Part shown: positions 23,998-32,672 of the stretch, in pieces
How the letters are laid out: each line of letters begins with the position of its first letter
Position numbering within the stretch: position 1 is the first letter of the stretch
From: Micromonospora halotolerans
Lineage (GTDB): Bacteria; Actinomycetota; Actinomycetes; Mycobacteriales; Micromonosporaceae
Assembly (NCBI RefSeq): GCF_032108445.1
Contig: NZ_CP134876.1
Span: 4,216,001-4,280,000 of the forward strand
Direction of reading: 5' to 3'
Length of the DNA stretch: 64,000 nt
The notes under the pieces: generated by a model
Told to the model about the DNA's origin: nothing
What the model saw: the letters and a program-made list of their open reading frames with translations, nothing else
Databases searched by the model: none
Made by a program: the position numbers and the translations under genes

Positions 23998-25134
23998 ATG
24001 CGCGTGCTGCTCTGCCCGGACAAGTTCGCCGGCACGCTGCCGGCCCAGGAGGTGGCCGTCGCGGTGGCCGAGGGCTGGCGCGAGGTCGCCCCCGCCGACG
24101 AGCTGCTGGTCCGGCCGCTGGCCGACGGCGGCCCCGGGTTCGTCGCCGTGCTCGCCGAGGCACTCGGCGGCCGGCTGCTGCCGGTGCCCACGGTCGACCC
24201 GCTCGGCCGGCCCGCCGCCGGTGAGATCCTGCTCACCGACGACGGCATGGCGTACCTGGAGAGCGCCCAGGCGTGCGGGCTGCACCTGCTCTCCGCCGCC
24301 GAGCGGGACCCGAAGGCGACCACCTCCTACGGGCTGGGCCTGCTGGTCGCCGCGGCGGTCGAGGCGGGAGCGCGGACCGTGGTGGTCGGGCTGGGCGGCT
24401 CGGCCACCAACGACGGCGGCGCCGGCATGCTCACCCCGCTCGGGGTCACCCCGCTGGACGGGGCCGGCCGGGCCCTGCCGTACGGCGGGGCGGCCCTCGC
24501 CGCGGTGACCGGGCTGGACGGGGCGCCGCGGCTGCGCGGCGCGGCGCTGGTCGCCGCCACCGACGTCGACAACCCGCTGCTCGGGCTGCACGGCGCCAGC
24601 AACGTGTACGGCCCGCAGAAGGGCGCCACCCGCGCGGACGTGCTGCTGCTCGACGCCGCCCTGGAGCGCTGGGCGGCGGTGCTGGAGAGGGACCTGCCGG
24701 GCTGCCCGACGGGGCTCGGCGCGCTGCCCGGCGGCGGCGCGGCCGGCGGCCTCGGCGCGGCGGTCCTCGCGCTCGGCGGCCGGTGCGAGTCCGGCATCGG
24801 CCTGGTCACCCGGGCCATCGGCCTGGACTCCGCGCTGGACACCGCCGACCTGGTGATCACCGGCGAGGGCTCCTTCGACCACCAGTCGCTGCGCGGCAAG
24901 GTGGTCGCCGGGGTGGCCGGGGCCGCCCGGGACCGGGGGGTGCCCTGCGTGGTGCTGGCCGGCCGGGTGAGCACCGGGCGGCGGGAGGCCGCCGCGGCCG
25001 GCGTGACCGAGGCGCACAGCCTGGTCGAGCACTTCGGCGGCGAGGAGCGCGGGGGAGTGGAGGCGGCGATGAGCCGCCCGGCCGAGGGGCTGCGGGCGCT
25101 CGGCGCCCGGCTCGCCGGCCAGTGGAGCCGCTGA
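23998..25134 (+). CDS. Glycerate kinase (PF02595 family)
   Basis: A 378-residue kinase phosphorylating D-glycerate, most likely at C2 as in the GarK/GlxK group. Family motifs are CPDKFAGTLPAQEVA at the start, RPLADGGPGF, VVGLGGSATNDGGAGML (phosphate site), NPLLGLHGASNVYGPQKGA and LVITGEGSFDHQSLRGKV near the end. The ATG at 23998 is 7 bases after a -10-like box; a start at 23974 would add eight unsupported residues. In M. tuberculosis the similar Rv2205c lies beside the ErpA and AdoK genes, as here. Confidence 0.93.
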   Translation: MRVLLCPDKFAGTLPAQEVAVAVAEGWREVAPADELLVRPLADGGPGFVAVLAEALGGRLLPVPTVDPLGRPAAGEILLTDDGMAYLESAQACGLHLLSAAERDPKATTSYGLGLLVAAAVEAGARTVVVGLGGSATNDGGAGMLTPLGVTPLDGAGRALPYGGAALAAVTGLDGAPRLRGAALVAATDVDNPLLGLHGASNVYGPQKGATRADVLLLDAALERWAAVLERDLPGCPTGLGALPGGGAAGGLGAAVLALGGRCESGIGLVTRAIGLDSALDTADLVITGEGSFDHQSLRGKVVAGVAGAARDRGVPCVVLAGRVSTGRREAAAAGVTEAHSLVEHFGGEERGGVEAAMSRPAEGLRALGARLAGQWSR

Positions 25135-25250
25135 GCCGATCCGCACGCCCTCCGCGCGCCGTGACCGGTGTCGCGCACCCGACGGTCCCTGGCCGCAACG
25201 CGGCCCGGACCCGGCGCGTGTGCGTCAGGACACCGGACGAGGAGGTCGAC

Positions 25251-25910
25251 ATGACCACGACCACGGCTCACCTGACCAGGAATCCCGCGGCACGGCGGCG
25301 GACCGGCGGCCGGCTGGCCGCGCTGGCGGCGGGCGCGACCGCCCTCGCGCTCACGGCCTGCGCTCCGGCACGGGAGGCCCCCTCCGCCACCGCACCGACG
25401 GCCCCGACCGCATCGACCACCTCGCCGGCCCCGCACACCCCGCCGGCCACAGCGCGACCGACAACCAGCCCGACGCCACCGGCCTCCGGGACCCCGGACT
25501 GCCGTACCGCCGACCTCGCGCTGGCGTCCGCCGGCTCGTCCGGCCACGCCGGCAGCGGGACCGCCTACCTCGCGCTGGCGAACCGGTCCGGCCGGCCCTG
25601 CGCGCTGGCCGGATTCCCCACGGTCCGGCTGGTCGACGCCACGGGCCGGGCCCTCCCGGTGCGGGTGCGGCAGCACCTCGCCGCGCACCGGGTGGTGCTG
25701 GCACCCGGTGGCACGGCCTGGACCGCGGTCACCCTGAGCCACGTGCCCCGCGCGGACGACGAGGGAGCGCCGTGCGAGCCGCCGGCCGCCGCGCTCCGGC
25801 TCACCCCGCCGGGCGGCACCGGCTACCTGGCCGTCGAGGGCGCCTGGCGGGCCTGCGGCGGTACGGTCGAGGTGGATTCGTTCACGGCCGGACGCCCGCC
25901 GGCCGCCTGA
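25251..25910 (+). CDS. DUF4232 domain-containing lipoprotein
   Basis: A 219-residue exported protein. The twin-basic start and hydrophobic segment (RLAALAAGATALALTAC) end in a lipobox-like LTAC, so Cys39 or so is probably lipidated. A 45-residue Pro/Thr/Ala spacer leads to a DUF4232-like domain from PDCRTADLALASAGSSGHAG to WRACGGTVEVDSF with four cysteines that may form two disulfides. Such domains are frequent in actinobacterial surface lipoproteins, with no known activity. GGAGG precedes the ATG at 25251. There is no operon partner. Confidence 0.85.
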   Translation: MTTTTAHLTRNPAARRRTGGRLAALAAGATALALTACAPAREAPSATAPTAPTASTTSPAPHTPPATARPTTSPTPPASGTPDCRTADLALASAGSSGHAGSGTAYLALANRSGRPCALAGFPTVRLVDATGRALPVRVRQHLAAHRVVLAPGGTAWTAVTLSHVPRADDEGAPCEPPAAALRLTPPGGTGYLAVEGAWRACGGTVEVDSFTAGRPPAA

Positions 25911-26067
25911 CGGTCCGCCCCCGATCGGGGCGAGTCCGTCATCACGCCGCCGGGTGACCTCGGTGGGAGCGGCGTAGGATCGGATCTGGACCACACCGGG
26001 AATCATTGGCGGACGTGCGGCGTTGGCCAGTGCGTCCGGACCCCATACCGCGCAGGGAGACTTCCAC

Positions 26068-26436
26068 GTGACCACGCCAGCGCAGACCGAGTCGACCGAG
26101 GCCAAGGCCCCCAGCACCGTCGTCCTCACCGACGTCGCGGCGCAGAAGGTCAAGGCCCTGATCGAGCAGGAAGGCCGTGACGACCTGCGGCTCCGGGTCG
26201 CCGTGCAGCCGGGCGGCTGCTCCGGCCTGCGGTACCAGCTGTTCTTCGACGAGCGGTCGCTCGACGGTGACGTCGTCACCGACTTCGGCGGTGTCGAGGT
26301 CGTCGTCGACCGGATGAGCGCCCCCTACCTGGCCGGCGCCACCATCGACTTCGCCGACCGGATCGACGCCCAGGGCTTCACCATCGACAACCCGAACGCC
26401 GGCAGCTCCTGCGCCTGCGGCGACTCGTTCAGCTGA
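26068..26436 (+). CDS. erpA: Iron-sulfur cluster insertion protein, A-type carrier
   Basis: A 122-residue HesB/IscA/ErpA carrier delivering Fe-S clusters to apo-enzymes. The three cluster cysteines are present: Cys51 in QPGGCSGLRY and Cys115/Cys117 in SSCACGDSF. The first 15 residues are a disordered tail. The GTG at 26068 has AGGGAGA upstream; a -10-like TAGGAT lies at 25975-25980, giving a leader of roughly 80 bases. Nearby nadA and the cysteine desulfurase are related in function (cluster user and sulfur source) but not in the same transcript. Confidence 0.94.
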   Translation: MTTPAQTESTEAKAPSTVVLTDVAAQKVKALIEQEGRDDLRLRVAVQPGGCSGLRYQLFFDERSLDGDVVTDFGGVEVVVDRMSAPYLAGATIDFADRIDAQGFTIDNPNAGSSCACGDSFS

Positions 26437-26463
26437 GTCGACGGGGCCGACGACGCCTGCCGG

Positions 26464-26499
26464 ACGGCGGGGCCATCCCTCACGGGGTGGCCCCGCCGT
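26464..26499 (+). terminator. Terminator after erpA
   Basis: ACGGCGGGGCCA pairs with TGGCCCCGCCGT around a 12-base loop, followed by the pyrimidine-rich TCCGTCTTCTCC. Confidence 0.75.
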
Positions 26500-26636
26500 T
26501 CCGTCTTCTCCGGCGGGTGTCCGGGAGGTGAGGTCCGGAGGCACGGGAGGCGACCGGTTGTCGACCGACCCCCGACCCACCGGCCGGGGCGACCGGTAGG
26601 CTGACCCGCGCCGTGCTCCCGACCACGAGGGTTGAC

Positions 26637-27611
26637 ATGAAGATCGCCGTGACCGGCTCGATCGCGACCGACCACCTGATGAGCTTCCCCGGCCGCTTCG
26701 CCGACCAGCTCATCGCCGACCAGCTGGACAAGGTCTCGCTGTCCTTCCTCGTCGACGAGCTGGTCCTCCGGCGCGGCGGCACCGCCGCGAACATCGCCTT
26801 CGGCATGGCACAGCTCGGGCTGCGCCCGGTGCTGCTCGGCGCGGTGGGCGCGGACTTCGCCGACTACCGGTCCTGGCTGGAGCGGCACGGCGTCGACTGC
26901 GACTCGGTGCACGTGAGCGAGATCGCCCACACGGCCCGTTTCGTCTGCACCACCGACACCGACATGTGCCAGATCGCCTCGTTCTACGCGGGCGCGATGA
27001 GCGAGGCCCGCAACATCGAGCTGGCCCCGGTGGCGCAGCGGCTCGGCGGCCTCGACCTGGTGCTGGTCAGCGCCAACGACCCGGCCGCGATGATCCGGCA
27101 CTCCGCCGAGTGCCGGGAGCGCGGCTACGCCTTCGTGGCCGACCCGTCGCAGCAGCTCGCCCGGATGGACGGCGCGGACGTGCTCGGCCTGGTCGACGGC
27201 GCCGACTACCTGATGACCAACGAGTACGAGAAGTCGCTGCTGCAGAGCAAGGCCGGGCTGACCGACGCCCAGCTGCTGGAGCGGGTGAAGGTCCGGGTCA
27301 CCACGCTGGGCAAGCAGGGCGTGGAGATCGCCGGCCGGGACGTCGGCACCATCCACGTGCCGATCGCCCGGGAGATCCAGGCGGTCGACCCGACCGGCGT
27401 CGGCGACGGCTTCCGGGCCGGCTTCTTCGCCGCGCTCAACTGGGGGGTCGGCCTGGAACGCGCCGCCCAGGTCGGCTGCCTGCTCGCCACGCTGGTGCTG
27501 GAGAACTTCGGCGGCCAGGAGTACGAGGTCCGCCGGGACCTGTTCGTCAAGCGGCTCGCCGAGTCGTACGGCGACGCGGCCGCCGAGGACGTCCGGCCGC
27601 ACCTGCAGTGA
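26637..27611 (+). CDS. adoK: Adenosine kinase (PfkB family)
   Basis: A 324-residue PfkB-family kinase that phosphorylates adenosine to AMP. The opening TGSIATDHLMSFPGRF, the LSFLVDELVLRRGGTAANIAF segment, the CTTDTDMCQIASFYAGAMSEA stretch and the anion-hole motif DPTGVGDGFRAGFF closely follow the M. tuberculosis enzyme Rv2202c as I remember it, which supports adenosine over other PfkB sugars. The catalytic aspartate is in GVGDGF. The start at 26637 is preceded by CGAGGG. In M. tuberculosis this gene also lies between the ErpA-like gene and ctaC. Confidence 0.9.
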   Translation: MKIAVTGSIATDHLMSFPGRFADQLIADQLDKVSLSFLVDELVLRRGGTAANIAFGMAQLGLRPVLLGAVGADFADYRSWLERHGVDCDSVHVSEIAHTARFVCTTDTDMCQIASFYAGAMSEARNIELAPVAQRLGGLDLVLVSANDPAAMIRHSAECRERGYAFVADPSQQLARMDGADVLGLVDGADYLMTNEYEKSLLQSKAGLTDAQLLERVKVRVTTLGKQGVEIAGRDVGTIHVPIAREIQAVDPTGVGDGFRAGFFAALNWGVGLERAAQVGCLLATLVLENFGGQEYEVRRDLFVKRLAESYGDAAAEDVRPHLQ

Positions 27612-27658
27612 CCGGCCCGGTGCCGGGGCTCCTCGCCCACCTCCGCTGACCCGCGGGG

Positions 27659-27895
27659 TCAGTGACTGCGTCGCACGTCGTAGCCCGGCCCGTCCGGGTG
27701 GGCGGCCACGAACTGCTGGCCGCGCATCCGGCACCACGCCGGGATGTCCACGGCCGCGGCCGGGTCGTCGGCCAGCACCCGGACCACCGCGCCGACCGGC
27801 AGCTCGGGCAACCTCCGGGCGAGATTGATCACAGGCAGGGGGCAGCGCTGGCCCCGGCAGTCGAGCACCTCGTCCGGCTCGCTCCTCGCGCTCAC
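27659..27895 (-). CDS. tusA: TusA-family sulfurtransferase
   Basis: A 78-residue sulfur carrier. The TusA signature DCRGQRCPLPVINLARRL has the sulfur-accepting cysteine in RCPLPV, followed by VRVLADDPAAAVDIPAWCRMRGQ. The GTG at 27895 overlaps the stop of the cysteine desulfurase by four bases (GTGA), so the two are made together. The natural reading is that the desulfurase loads persulfide onto this protein for tRNA thiolation, molybdenum cofactor or another sulfur pathway. The recipient is not in the window. Confidence 0.9.
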   Translation of the reverse strand: MSARSEPDEVLDCRGQRCPLPVINLARRLPELPVGAVVRVLADDPAAAVDIPAWCRMRGQQFVAAHPDGPGYDVRRSH

Positions 27896-29043
27896 AGGCC
27901 GGTCACCCCCGCCTCGGCGCGCAGGCCGGCGACGACCCCGGGCAGCTCGGCCAGGAACCGGTCGACGTCGACCTCGGTGGTCTCCCGGTGCAGCGACACC
28001 CGGACGTTGCCGTGCGACAGCACCCCCATCGCCTCCAGCACGTGCGACGGCCGCAGCGTCGAGGAGGTGCACGAGGAGCCGGAGGAGACCGCGAAGCCCC
28101 GCCGGTCCAGCGCGTGCAGCAGCGCCTCCCCGTCCACGTACAGGCACGAGAACGTGACCAGGTGGGGGAGGCGGTCCACCGGGTCGCCGACCACCTCCAC
28201 GTCCGGCACCTCGGCCGCCACCCGGGCCCGGATCCGGTCGACCAGCGGCCCGAGCCGGGCCGCCTCCGCCGCCGCGTCGGCCGTCGCCGCGCGCAGGCTC
28301 GCCGCCGCGGCCACCACCGCCGGCAGGTTCACCACCCCCGGGGTACGCCCCGACTCCCGCTCGTCGGCCGGGAACGGCGACTCCCAGCGGGTGCCCTTGC
28401 GCACCACGAGCAGCCCCACGCCGGGCGGCCCGCCCCACTTGTGCGCGCTGGCGCTCAGCACCGACCAGCCGGCCGGCAGCGGTGCCCGGCCGGCCAGCTG
28501 CGCCGCGTCGACGTACAGCGGCACCCCCGCCTCGGCGCAGAGCTCCGCCGCCGCGGGCACCGGCTGCACCGTGCCCACCTCGTGACTCGCCCCGATCAGG
28601 GCGGCCAGGGCCACGCCGGGGGCGGCCACCGCCGCCGCCCAGGCGTCCAGGTCCACCCGGCCGAGCCGGTCCACGGGTACGCACACCGCGTCGCCCCCAC
28701 CCGCCACGTGCCGCTCCGCGGCGTGCAGCACCGCCGAGTGCTCGATCGCCGAGTGCACCAGGGCCGTCCCGGTCCGGCGCCGCCCGGACAGGCCCCCGAG
28801 CACGGCGGCGTGCGCGGCCGCTGTACCGCTGGGGGTGAAGGAGAGCTCGTCGGCGCGGACGCCGAGGGTCTGCGCGGCGGCCTCGCGGGCGGCGTCGAGG
28901 AGCTGGCGGGCCCGGCGGGCCTGGCCGTAGAGCTTGGCCGGGTCGGCCCAGCCGTCGTCCAGCGCGGCCAGCAGCGCCTGCCGCGCGACCGGGTGCAGGG
29001 GGGCGGCGGTGGCCGCGTCCAGGTAGACCGGGATTGCGCTCAC
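27892..29043 (-). CDS. Cysteine desulfurase (NifS/IscS-like, class V aminotransferase fold)
   Basis: A 383-residue PLP enzyme converting cysteine to alanine and a protein-bound persulfide. The PLP lysine is in SASAHKWGGPPGVG, the substrate histidine region is SHEVGTVQPVP, and the active-site cysteine is in AVSSGSSCTSS. The loop is IscS-like in position, though the sequence around the lysine (HKWGGP rather than HKIYGP) differs from housekeeping IscS. The GTG at 29043 lies 8 bases after a TAGCGT box. Upstream in-frame codons to 29187 are rejected. It is coupled to tusA and divergent from ctaC. Confidence 0.92.
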   Translation of the reverse strand: MSAIPVYLDAATAAPLHPVARQALLAALDDGWADPAKLYGQARRARQLLDAAREAAAQTLGVRADELSFTPSGTAAAHAAVLGGLSGRRRTGTALVHSAIEHSAVLHAAERHVAGGGDAVCVPVDRLGRVDLDAWAAAVAAPGVALAALIGASHEVGTVQPVPAAAELCAEAGVPLYVDAAQLAGRAPLPAGWSVLSASAHKWGGPPGVGLLVVRKGTRWESPFPADERESGRTPGVVNLPAVVAAAASLRAATADAAAEAARLGPLVDRIRARVAAEVPDVEVVGDPVDRLPHLVTFSCLYVDGEALLHALDRRGFAVSSGSSCTSSTLRPSHVLEAMGVLSHGNVRVSLHRETTEVDVDRFLAELPGVVAGLRAEAGVTGL

Positions 29044-29051
29044 GAAGGACC

Positions 29052-29057
29052 ACGCTA
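29052..29057 (-). promoter_or_regulatory. -10 box of the desulfurase-tusA pair
   Basis: TAGCGT on the minus strand ends 8 bases before the GTG at 29043, close to a leaderless arrangement. Confidence 0.35.
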
Positions 29058-29214
29058 TCGCCCCGGTACGCCCAAGATCCCCCCGATGGGGGCGGACAGT
29101 GACCCCAAGACGGTCAGGCCCGCCATGGTCGAGTAATCTGCGACCGTCGGTGACGCCTTTGCCGTCGGTGTCGAGCGAAACAATCACCGCGGCGCGCTAG
29201 GGAGGCAGGACCAG

Positions 29215-30186
29215 GTGGTCGCAAGGAGTTCGGAGGTACGGCCGTCGGCCGTACGGCACAGCGCTTCCTCGGGGGCCGGCGGGGGCCGGCGGCGTGGTGC
29301 TGGTCGACTCGCCGGGCTCGGTCTCGGTGGAGCCGCGCTGCTGGTTCTGCTCACCGGCTGCGACGTCGGCAAGACGTTCGGCGGCTTCGGGTGGCCGCAG
29401 GGCGGCATCACGCCCGAGTCGCACCGGATGTACGACCTGTGGATCGCGTCCTGCATCGCGGCCCTCGCGGTCGGCGTGTTCGTCTGGGGCCTGATCTTCT
29501 GGTGCGTGATCCGCTACCGGAAGCGCGGCAACGAGCTGCCGGTGCAGACCCGCTACAACCTGCCGATGGAGTTCCTCTACACCATCGCGCCGATCCTCGT
29601 GGTCTCCGTGCTCTTCTACTACACCGCGGTGGTGCAGACCGACGTGGTGAAGGAGTCGAAGAACCCCGACGTCACCGTCGAGGTCGTCGCCTTCAAGTGG
29701 AACTGGCAGTTCAACTACCGCGACGGCCAGGGCCGCGACGCCAACACCGTCGCCTCGGTGCTGGGCACCAGCGAGGTCATCCCGGTGCTGGTCCTGCCGA
29801 GCGGCAAGTCGATCCGGTTCGAGGAGCAGAGCCGCGACGTCGTCCACTCCTTCTGGGTGCCGGAGCTGCTGTTCAAGCGCGACGTCATGCCGGGCAGCAT
29901 CCGCAACACCTTCGAGGTCTCCAGCATCGACCAGGAGGGCCACTTCGTCGGCCGCTGCGCCGAGCTGTGCGGCAGCTACCACGCCTTCATGAACTTCGAG
30001 CTGCGGGTCGTCTCGCCCGAGAAGTACGACCAGTTCCTGGCGGCCAAGAAGGCCGGCAAGTCGACCCAGGACGCGCTCTCGGCGATCGGCGAGGACCCGT
30101 ACGCCACCGAAACCGTGCCGTTCAAGACGCGGCGCAACACGGCCAACTTCAACCCGTCCGACGCGACGGCCGGCGCGGGAAGCTGA
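29215..30186 (+). CDS. ctaC: Cytochrome c oxidase subunit II
   Basis: CuA-bearing subunit of the aa3 oxidase, anchored in the membrane and facing outward. The 323 residues start with a lipoprotein-type signal (LLVLLTGC, Cys49), then two membrane helices (IASCIAALAVGVFVWGLIFW and LYTIAPILVVSVLFYYTAVV), and the cupredoxin domain. The CuA ligands are the histidine in VVHSFWVPELLF and the cluster GRCAELCGSYHAFM. The GTG at 29215 is preceded by GGGAGGC. ctaF follows after 10 bases. The catalytic subunit I gene (ctaD) is not in the window, as in other actinobacteria. Confidence 0.97.
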   Translation: MVARSSEVRPSAVRHSASSGAGGGRRRGAGRLAGLGLGGAALLVLLTGCDVGKTFGGFGWPQGGITPESHRMYDLWIASCIAALAVGVFVWGLIFWCVIRYRKRGNELPVQTRYNLPMEFLYTIAPILVVSVLFYYTAVVQTDVVKESKNPDVTVEVVAFKWNWQFNYRDGQGRDANTVASVLGTSEVIPVLVLPSGKSIRFEEQSRDVVHSFWVPELLFKRDVMPGSIRNTFEVSSIDQEGHFVGRCAELCGSYHAFMNFELRVVSPEKYDQFLAAKKAGKSTQDALSAIGEDPYATETVPFKTRRNTANFNPSDATAGAGS

Positions 30187-30196
30187 GGGGTCCGGC

Positions 30197-30622
30197 ATGA
30201 AGACCGAGTGGAAGATCTTCCTGATCATCGCGACGTTCCTCTTCGGCGCGGCGATCCTCTACGGCGCCTGGACGTACGGCGACGGCGGCCGAGTCGAGTG
30301 GGTCGGCACCGTGGCGCTGCTGCTGTCCTTCCTGCTCTGCTCGATGTGCGGCGGCTTCTTCTGGTTCGTCTCGCGCCGCATCGACCTGCGGCCTGAGGAC
30401 CGGGCGGACGGCGAGATCGCCGACGGCGCGGGCGAGATCGGCTTCTTCAGCCCGGGCAGCTACTGGCCGTTCGGCCTGGCCCTGGCCGCCGCGATCGCCG
30501 GTCTCGGCCTGGTCTTCTGGCAGTTCTGGCTGATCGGCCTGGGCATGGTGGCGGTCGTCTTCGGCGCCTGCGGCCTGCTCTTCGAGTACTACTCCGGCAC
30601 CCGGCGCACCGCCGAGCACTGA
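30197..30622 (+). CDS. ctaF: Cytochrome c oxidase subunit IV (actinobacterial CtaF)
   Basis: A 141-residue membrane protein with four helices, specific to actinobacterial aa3 oxidase. The first helix (IFLIIATFLFGAAILYGAWTY), the second (TVALLLSFLLCSMCGGFFWFVSRRID) and the EIGFFSPGSYWPFGLALAAAI stretch are its usual marks. It stabilises subunit I and contacts the bc1 complex in the supercomplex. Co-transcribed with ctaC; a strong hairpin follows its stop. Confidence 0.95.
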   Translation: MKTEWKIFLIIATFLFGAAILYGAWTYGDGGRVEWVGTVALLLSFLLCSMCGGFFWFVSRRIDLRPEDRADGEIADGAGEIGFFSPGSYWPFGLALAAAIAGLGLVFWQFWLIGLGMVAVVFGACGLLFEYYSGTRRTAEH

Positions 30623-30637
30623 CCCCGAACCACCGGC

Positions 30638-30671
30638 AAGGCCCGCGTCCCCCTCGGGGGCCGCGGGCCTT
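30638..30671 (+). terminator. Terminator after ctaCF
   Basis: AAGGCCCGCG pairs with CGCGGGCCTT around an inner GTCCCCCTCGGGGGC that can itself fold. It lies 15 bases beyond the ctaF stop. Confidence 0.75.
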
Positions 30672-31100
30672 CCGCATTTCCCGGCCCTTCCGCTTTCCCC
30701 GCCGTCCTCGAGCGTGGGCGTTCTCGCGAGTGGGCCGTGCGCCGGCTGGTGCGGACGGCGGCGGCTTGGCCGGCGCGGTGCGGCGCCTGATGACGTGGCG
30801 TGGCGGGTGGTCCGGGTGCGGCGGCCTGGTGCGGCGCGTGGCGGTCGGGTGCGGCGCGGGCGAGCGGAGGCTGGACCGTGCACGCCGGTGGGCTGCAGCC
30901 GTGCTGGGCGGTGGGATGCGGCCGCGCGCGGCGGAGGCGTGGGCGGATCGCGTCGGCAAAAGCCGGGCCCATTCGGCGTGGCCCTTGCCGCTTCCGCCGC
31001 TCCGGCGGGTCTTGGCGCTTCCGTTCGGGCTGCCCGTCGGGGCGGTCTTGCCGCTTCGATTGCATGGCCCGTGCGGGCCGGTCTGCCGGGCGGGAGCGGA
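30672..31100. other. 429-base gene-free, low-complexity G-rich stretch
   Basis: Several long frames cross this stretch on both strands but none has a recognisable protein, a consistent codon pattern or a ribosome-binding site. It is built from loosely repeated GTGCGGCG and CTTGCCGCTTC-like words. I see no RNA gene and no clear regulatory element. It may be decayed coding sequence or neutral filler between ctaF and the zinc-ribbon gene. Confidence 0.5.
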
Positions 31101-31310
31101 TCAGGCGGCGCGGCGGGTGGTGCTGCGAGTGGCGGCGCGGCGGTTGGCCAGGCGCGGGGCGCGGAAGGCGAACGTGGCGATGAGCACGGCCGCTCCGCAG
31201 CCCGTGCAGATCAGCTCGGGGCAGTCGGCGCCGTGCCCGTCGACGCAGGGGGGCGCCTCGAACAGCACGACGCCCTCGCAGCTGTCGCAGTAGAGCTCGC
31301 GGTCCGACAC
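31101..31310 (-). CDS. Small zinc-ribbon protein
   Basis: A 69-residue protein with paired CxxC motifs: CDSC at residues 8-11 (in ELYCDSCEGVVLF) and CTGC at about 35-38 (in ELICTGCGAAVLIATF), plus cysteines at 22 and 30. The layout predicts one or two structural zinc sites. The last 20 residues are basic (RRAATRSTTRRAA). The ATG at 31310 has AGAGGAG nearby. I remember similar small proteins in the Micromonosporaceae without function. It sits alone between the ctaCF terminator and trpD. Confidence 0.75.
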   Translation of the reverse strand: MSDRELYCDSCEGVVLFEAPPCVDGHGADCPELICTGCGAAVLIATFAFRAPRLANRRAATRSTTRRAA

Positions 31311-31414
31311 GGGCGTCTCCTCTCGTTCCGGTGCCCGCCGGTTGGCGGCGGCGCAACGGCGGAAAGCGGAAGATTACTCCCGTGTAGTTTGGCACGCAGG
31401 TCCGACAAAACCCG

Positions 31415-32461
31415 TCAGAGCGTGCCGGCCACCTCGAGCCAGCGCTCCAGGGCGCCGGCGGCCGCGCCCGAGTCGACCGACTCGGTCGCCCGGGCCAGGC
31501 CGGCGCGCAGCGCCTCGTGGAGGTCACCGTCGAGCGGGCCCTGCGTGGCGAGCGCGACCGCGGCGTTCACCAGCACCGCGTCGCGGACCGGGCCGGTCTC
31601 GCCGGCCAGCAGCCGCCGCACGACGTCGGCGTTGTACGCCGCGTCACCGCCCCGCAGGTCGGCCAGGGTGGCCCGGGGTACCCCGAGTTCCGTCGCGTCC
31701 AGCAGCGCCTCCCTGACGGCCCCCTGCTGCGCCACCCAGACGCGGGTCGGCGCGCCGGTGCTGAACTCGTCCAGCCCGTCCTCGCCGCGCATCACGATCA
31801 CCGAGTCGCCCCGGGCGGCGAAGACGGCCGCCATCACCGGGGCCATCCGTGGGTCGAAGCAGCCCACCGCGCCGGCCCGGGGGCGGGCCGGGTTGGTCAG
31901 CGGCCCGAGGAAGTTGAACGCCGTGGGCACGCCGATCTCGCGGCGTACCGGGCCGGTGTGCCGCATCCCGGGGTGGAACCGGGCGGCGAAGCAGAAGCCG
32001 ATGCCGGCCTCGGTCACGCAGCGCGCCACCTGCTCGGGGTCGAGGTCCAGCGGGACGCCCAGGTACTCCAGCACGTCGGCCGTGCCGCACGAGGAGGAGG
32101 CGGCCCGGTTGCCGTGCTTGACCACCCGGACGCCGGCCCCGGCGACCACCAGCGCGGCCATGGTGGAGATGTTCACCGTGTGGGCGAGGTCGCCACCGGT
32201 GCCCACCACGTCCAGCGCGGTGGCCCGGATCTCTTCGGGCAGCACCACCGGGACCGCCCGGGTCAGCATCGCCTCGACCAGGCCGCCCAGCTCGGCGGGG
32301 GTCTCGCCCTTGGTGCGCAGGGCCACGGCGAAGCCGGCGATCTGGGCCGGCGTGGCCGAGCCGGCCATGATCTCGCCCATCGCCCAGGCGGTGTCGGCGG
32401 TGGAGAGCTCCTCGCCGCGCAGCAGCGCGTTGAGCAGAAGCGGCCAGGTCCGTTCGCCCAT
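31415..32461 (-). CDS. trpD: Anthranilate phosphoribosyltransferase
   Basis: Second step of tryptophan synthesis, joining anthranilate to PRPP. The 348 residues carry the PRPP motif [16 protein letters not shown], the [21 protein letters not shown] anthranilate site and the [13 protein letters not shown] segment. The ATG at 32461 starts [14 protein letters not shown], the normal family beginning; the frame from 32551 adds 30 unlikely residues. It is far from any other trp gene here but lies beside ctaE and qcr genes, as in M. tuberculosis (Rv2192c), which indicates a conserved position rather than a pathway operon. Confidence 0.96.
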   Translation of the reverse strand: MGERTWPLLLNALLRGEELSTADTAWAMGEIMAGSATPAQIAGFAVALRTKGETPAELGGLVEAMLTRAVPVVLPEEIRATALDVVGTGGDLAHTVNISTMAALVVAGAGVRVVKHGNRAASSSCGTADVLEYLGVPLDLDPEQVARCVTEAGIGFCFAARFHPGMRHTGPVRREIGVPTAFNFLGPLTNPARPRAGAVGCFDPRMAPVMAAVFAARGDSVIVMRGEDGLDEFSTGAPTRVWVAQQGAVREALLDATELGVPRATLADLRGGDAAYNADVVRRLLAGETGPVRDAVLVNAAVALATQGPLDGDLHEALRAGLARATESVDSGAAAGALERWLEVAGTL

Positions 32462-32642
32462 GGCGGGCCTCCCGAGCGGGCGTGAGAAGGGGGTGTTGCC
32501 GGTCCGCGCCGCCGGGCGGCGCGGGGCCGGATCAGGGCCGACGACCTTCACCCGACCGGAGCGCCGCCGGTCGGCGCAGGGGCCGGATCAGGGCCGAGAG
32601 CCAGCGCCACGGCCGCGTCGCCGTGACGCCGGGACGACGGCT

Positions 32643-32666
32643 CCAGCCGAGCTGGAGTCGTCGCGG
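32643..32666. repeat. Shared 3'-flank element, copy 2
   Basis: CCAGCCGAGCTGGAGTCGTCG begins the stretch, 7 bases beyond the receiver gene's stop. It matches 21149-21169 at 20 of 21 positions. Here the flanks extend the palindrome: CGACGGCTCCAGC (32633 on) pairs with GCTGGAGTCGTCG, giving a terminator-like hairpin for the minus strand. Confidence 0.6.
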
Positions 32667-32672
32667 GGTGGC

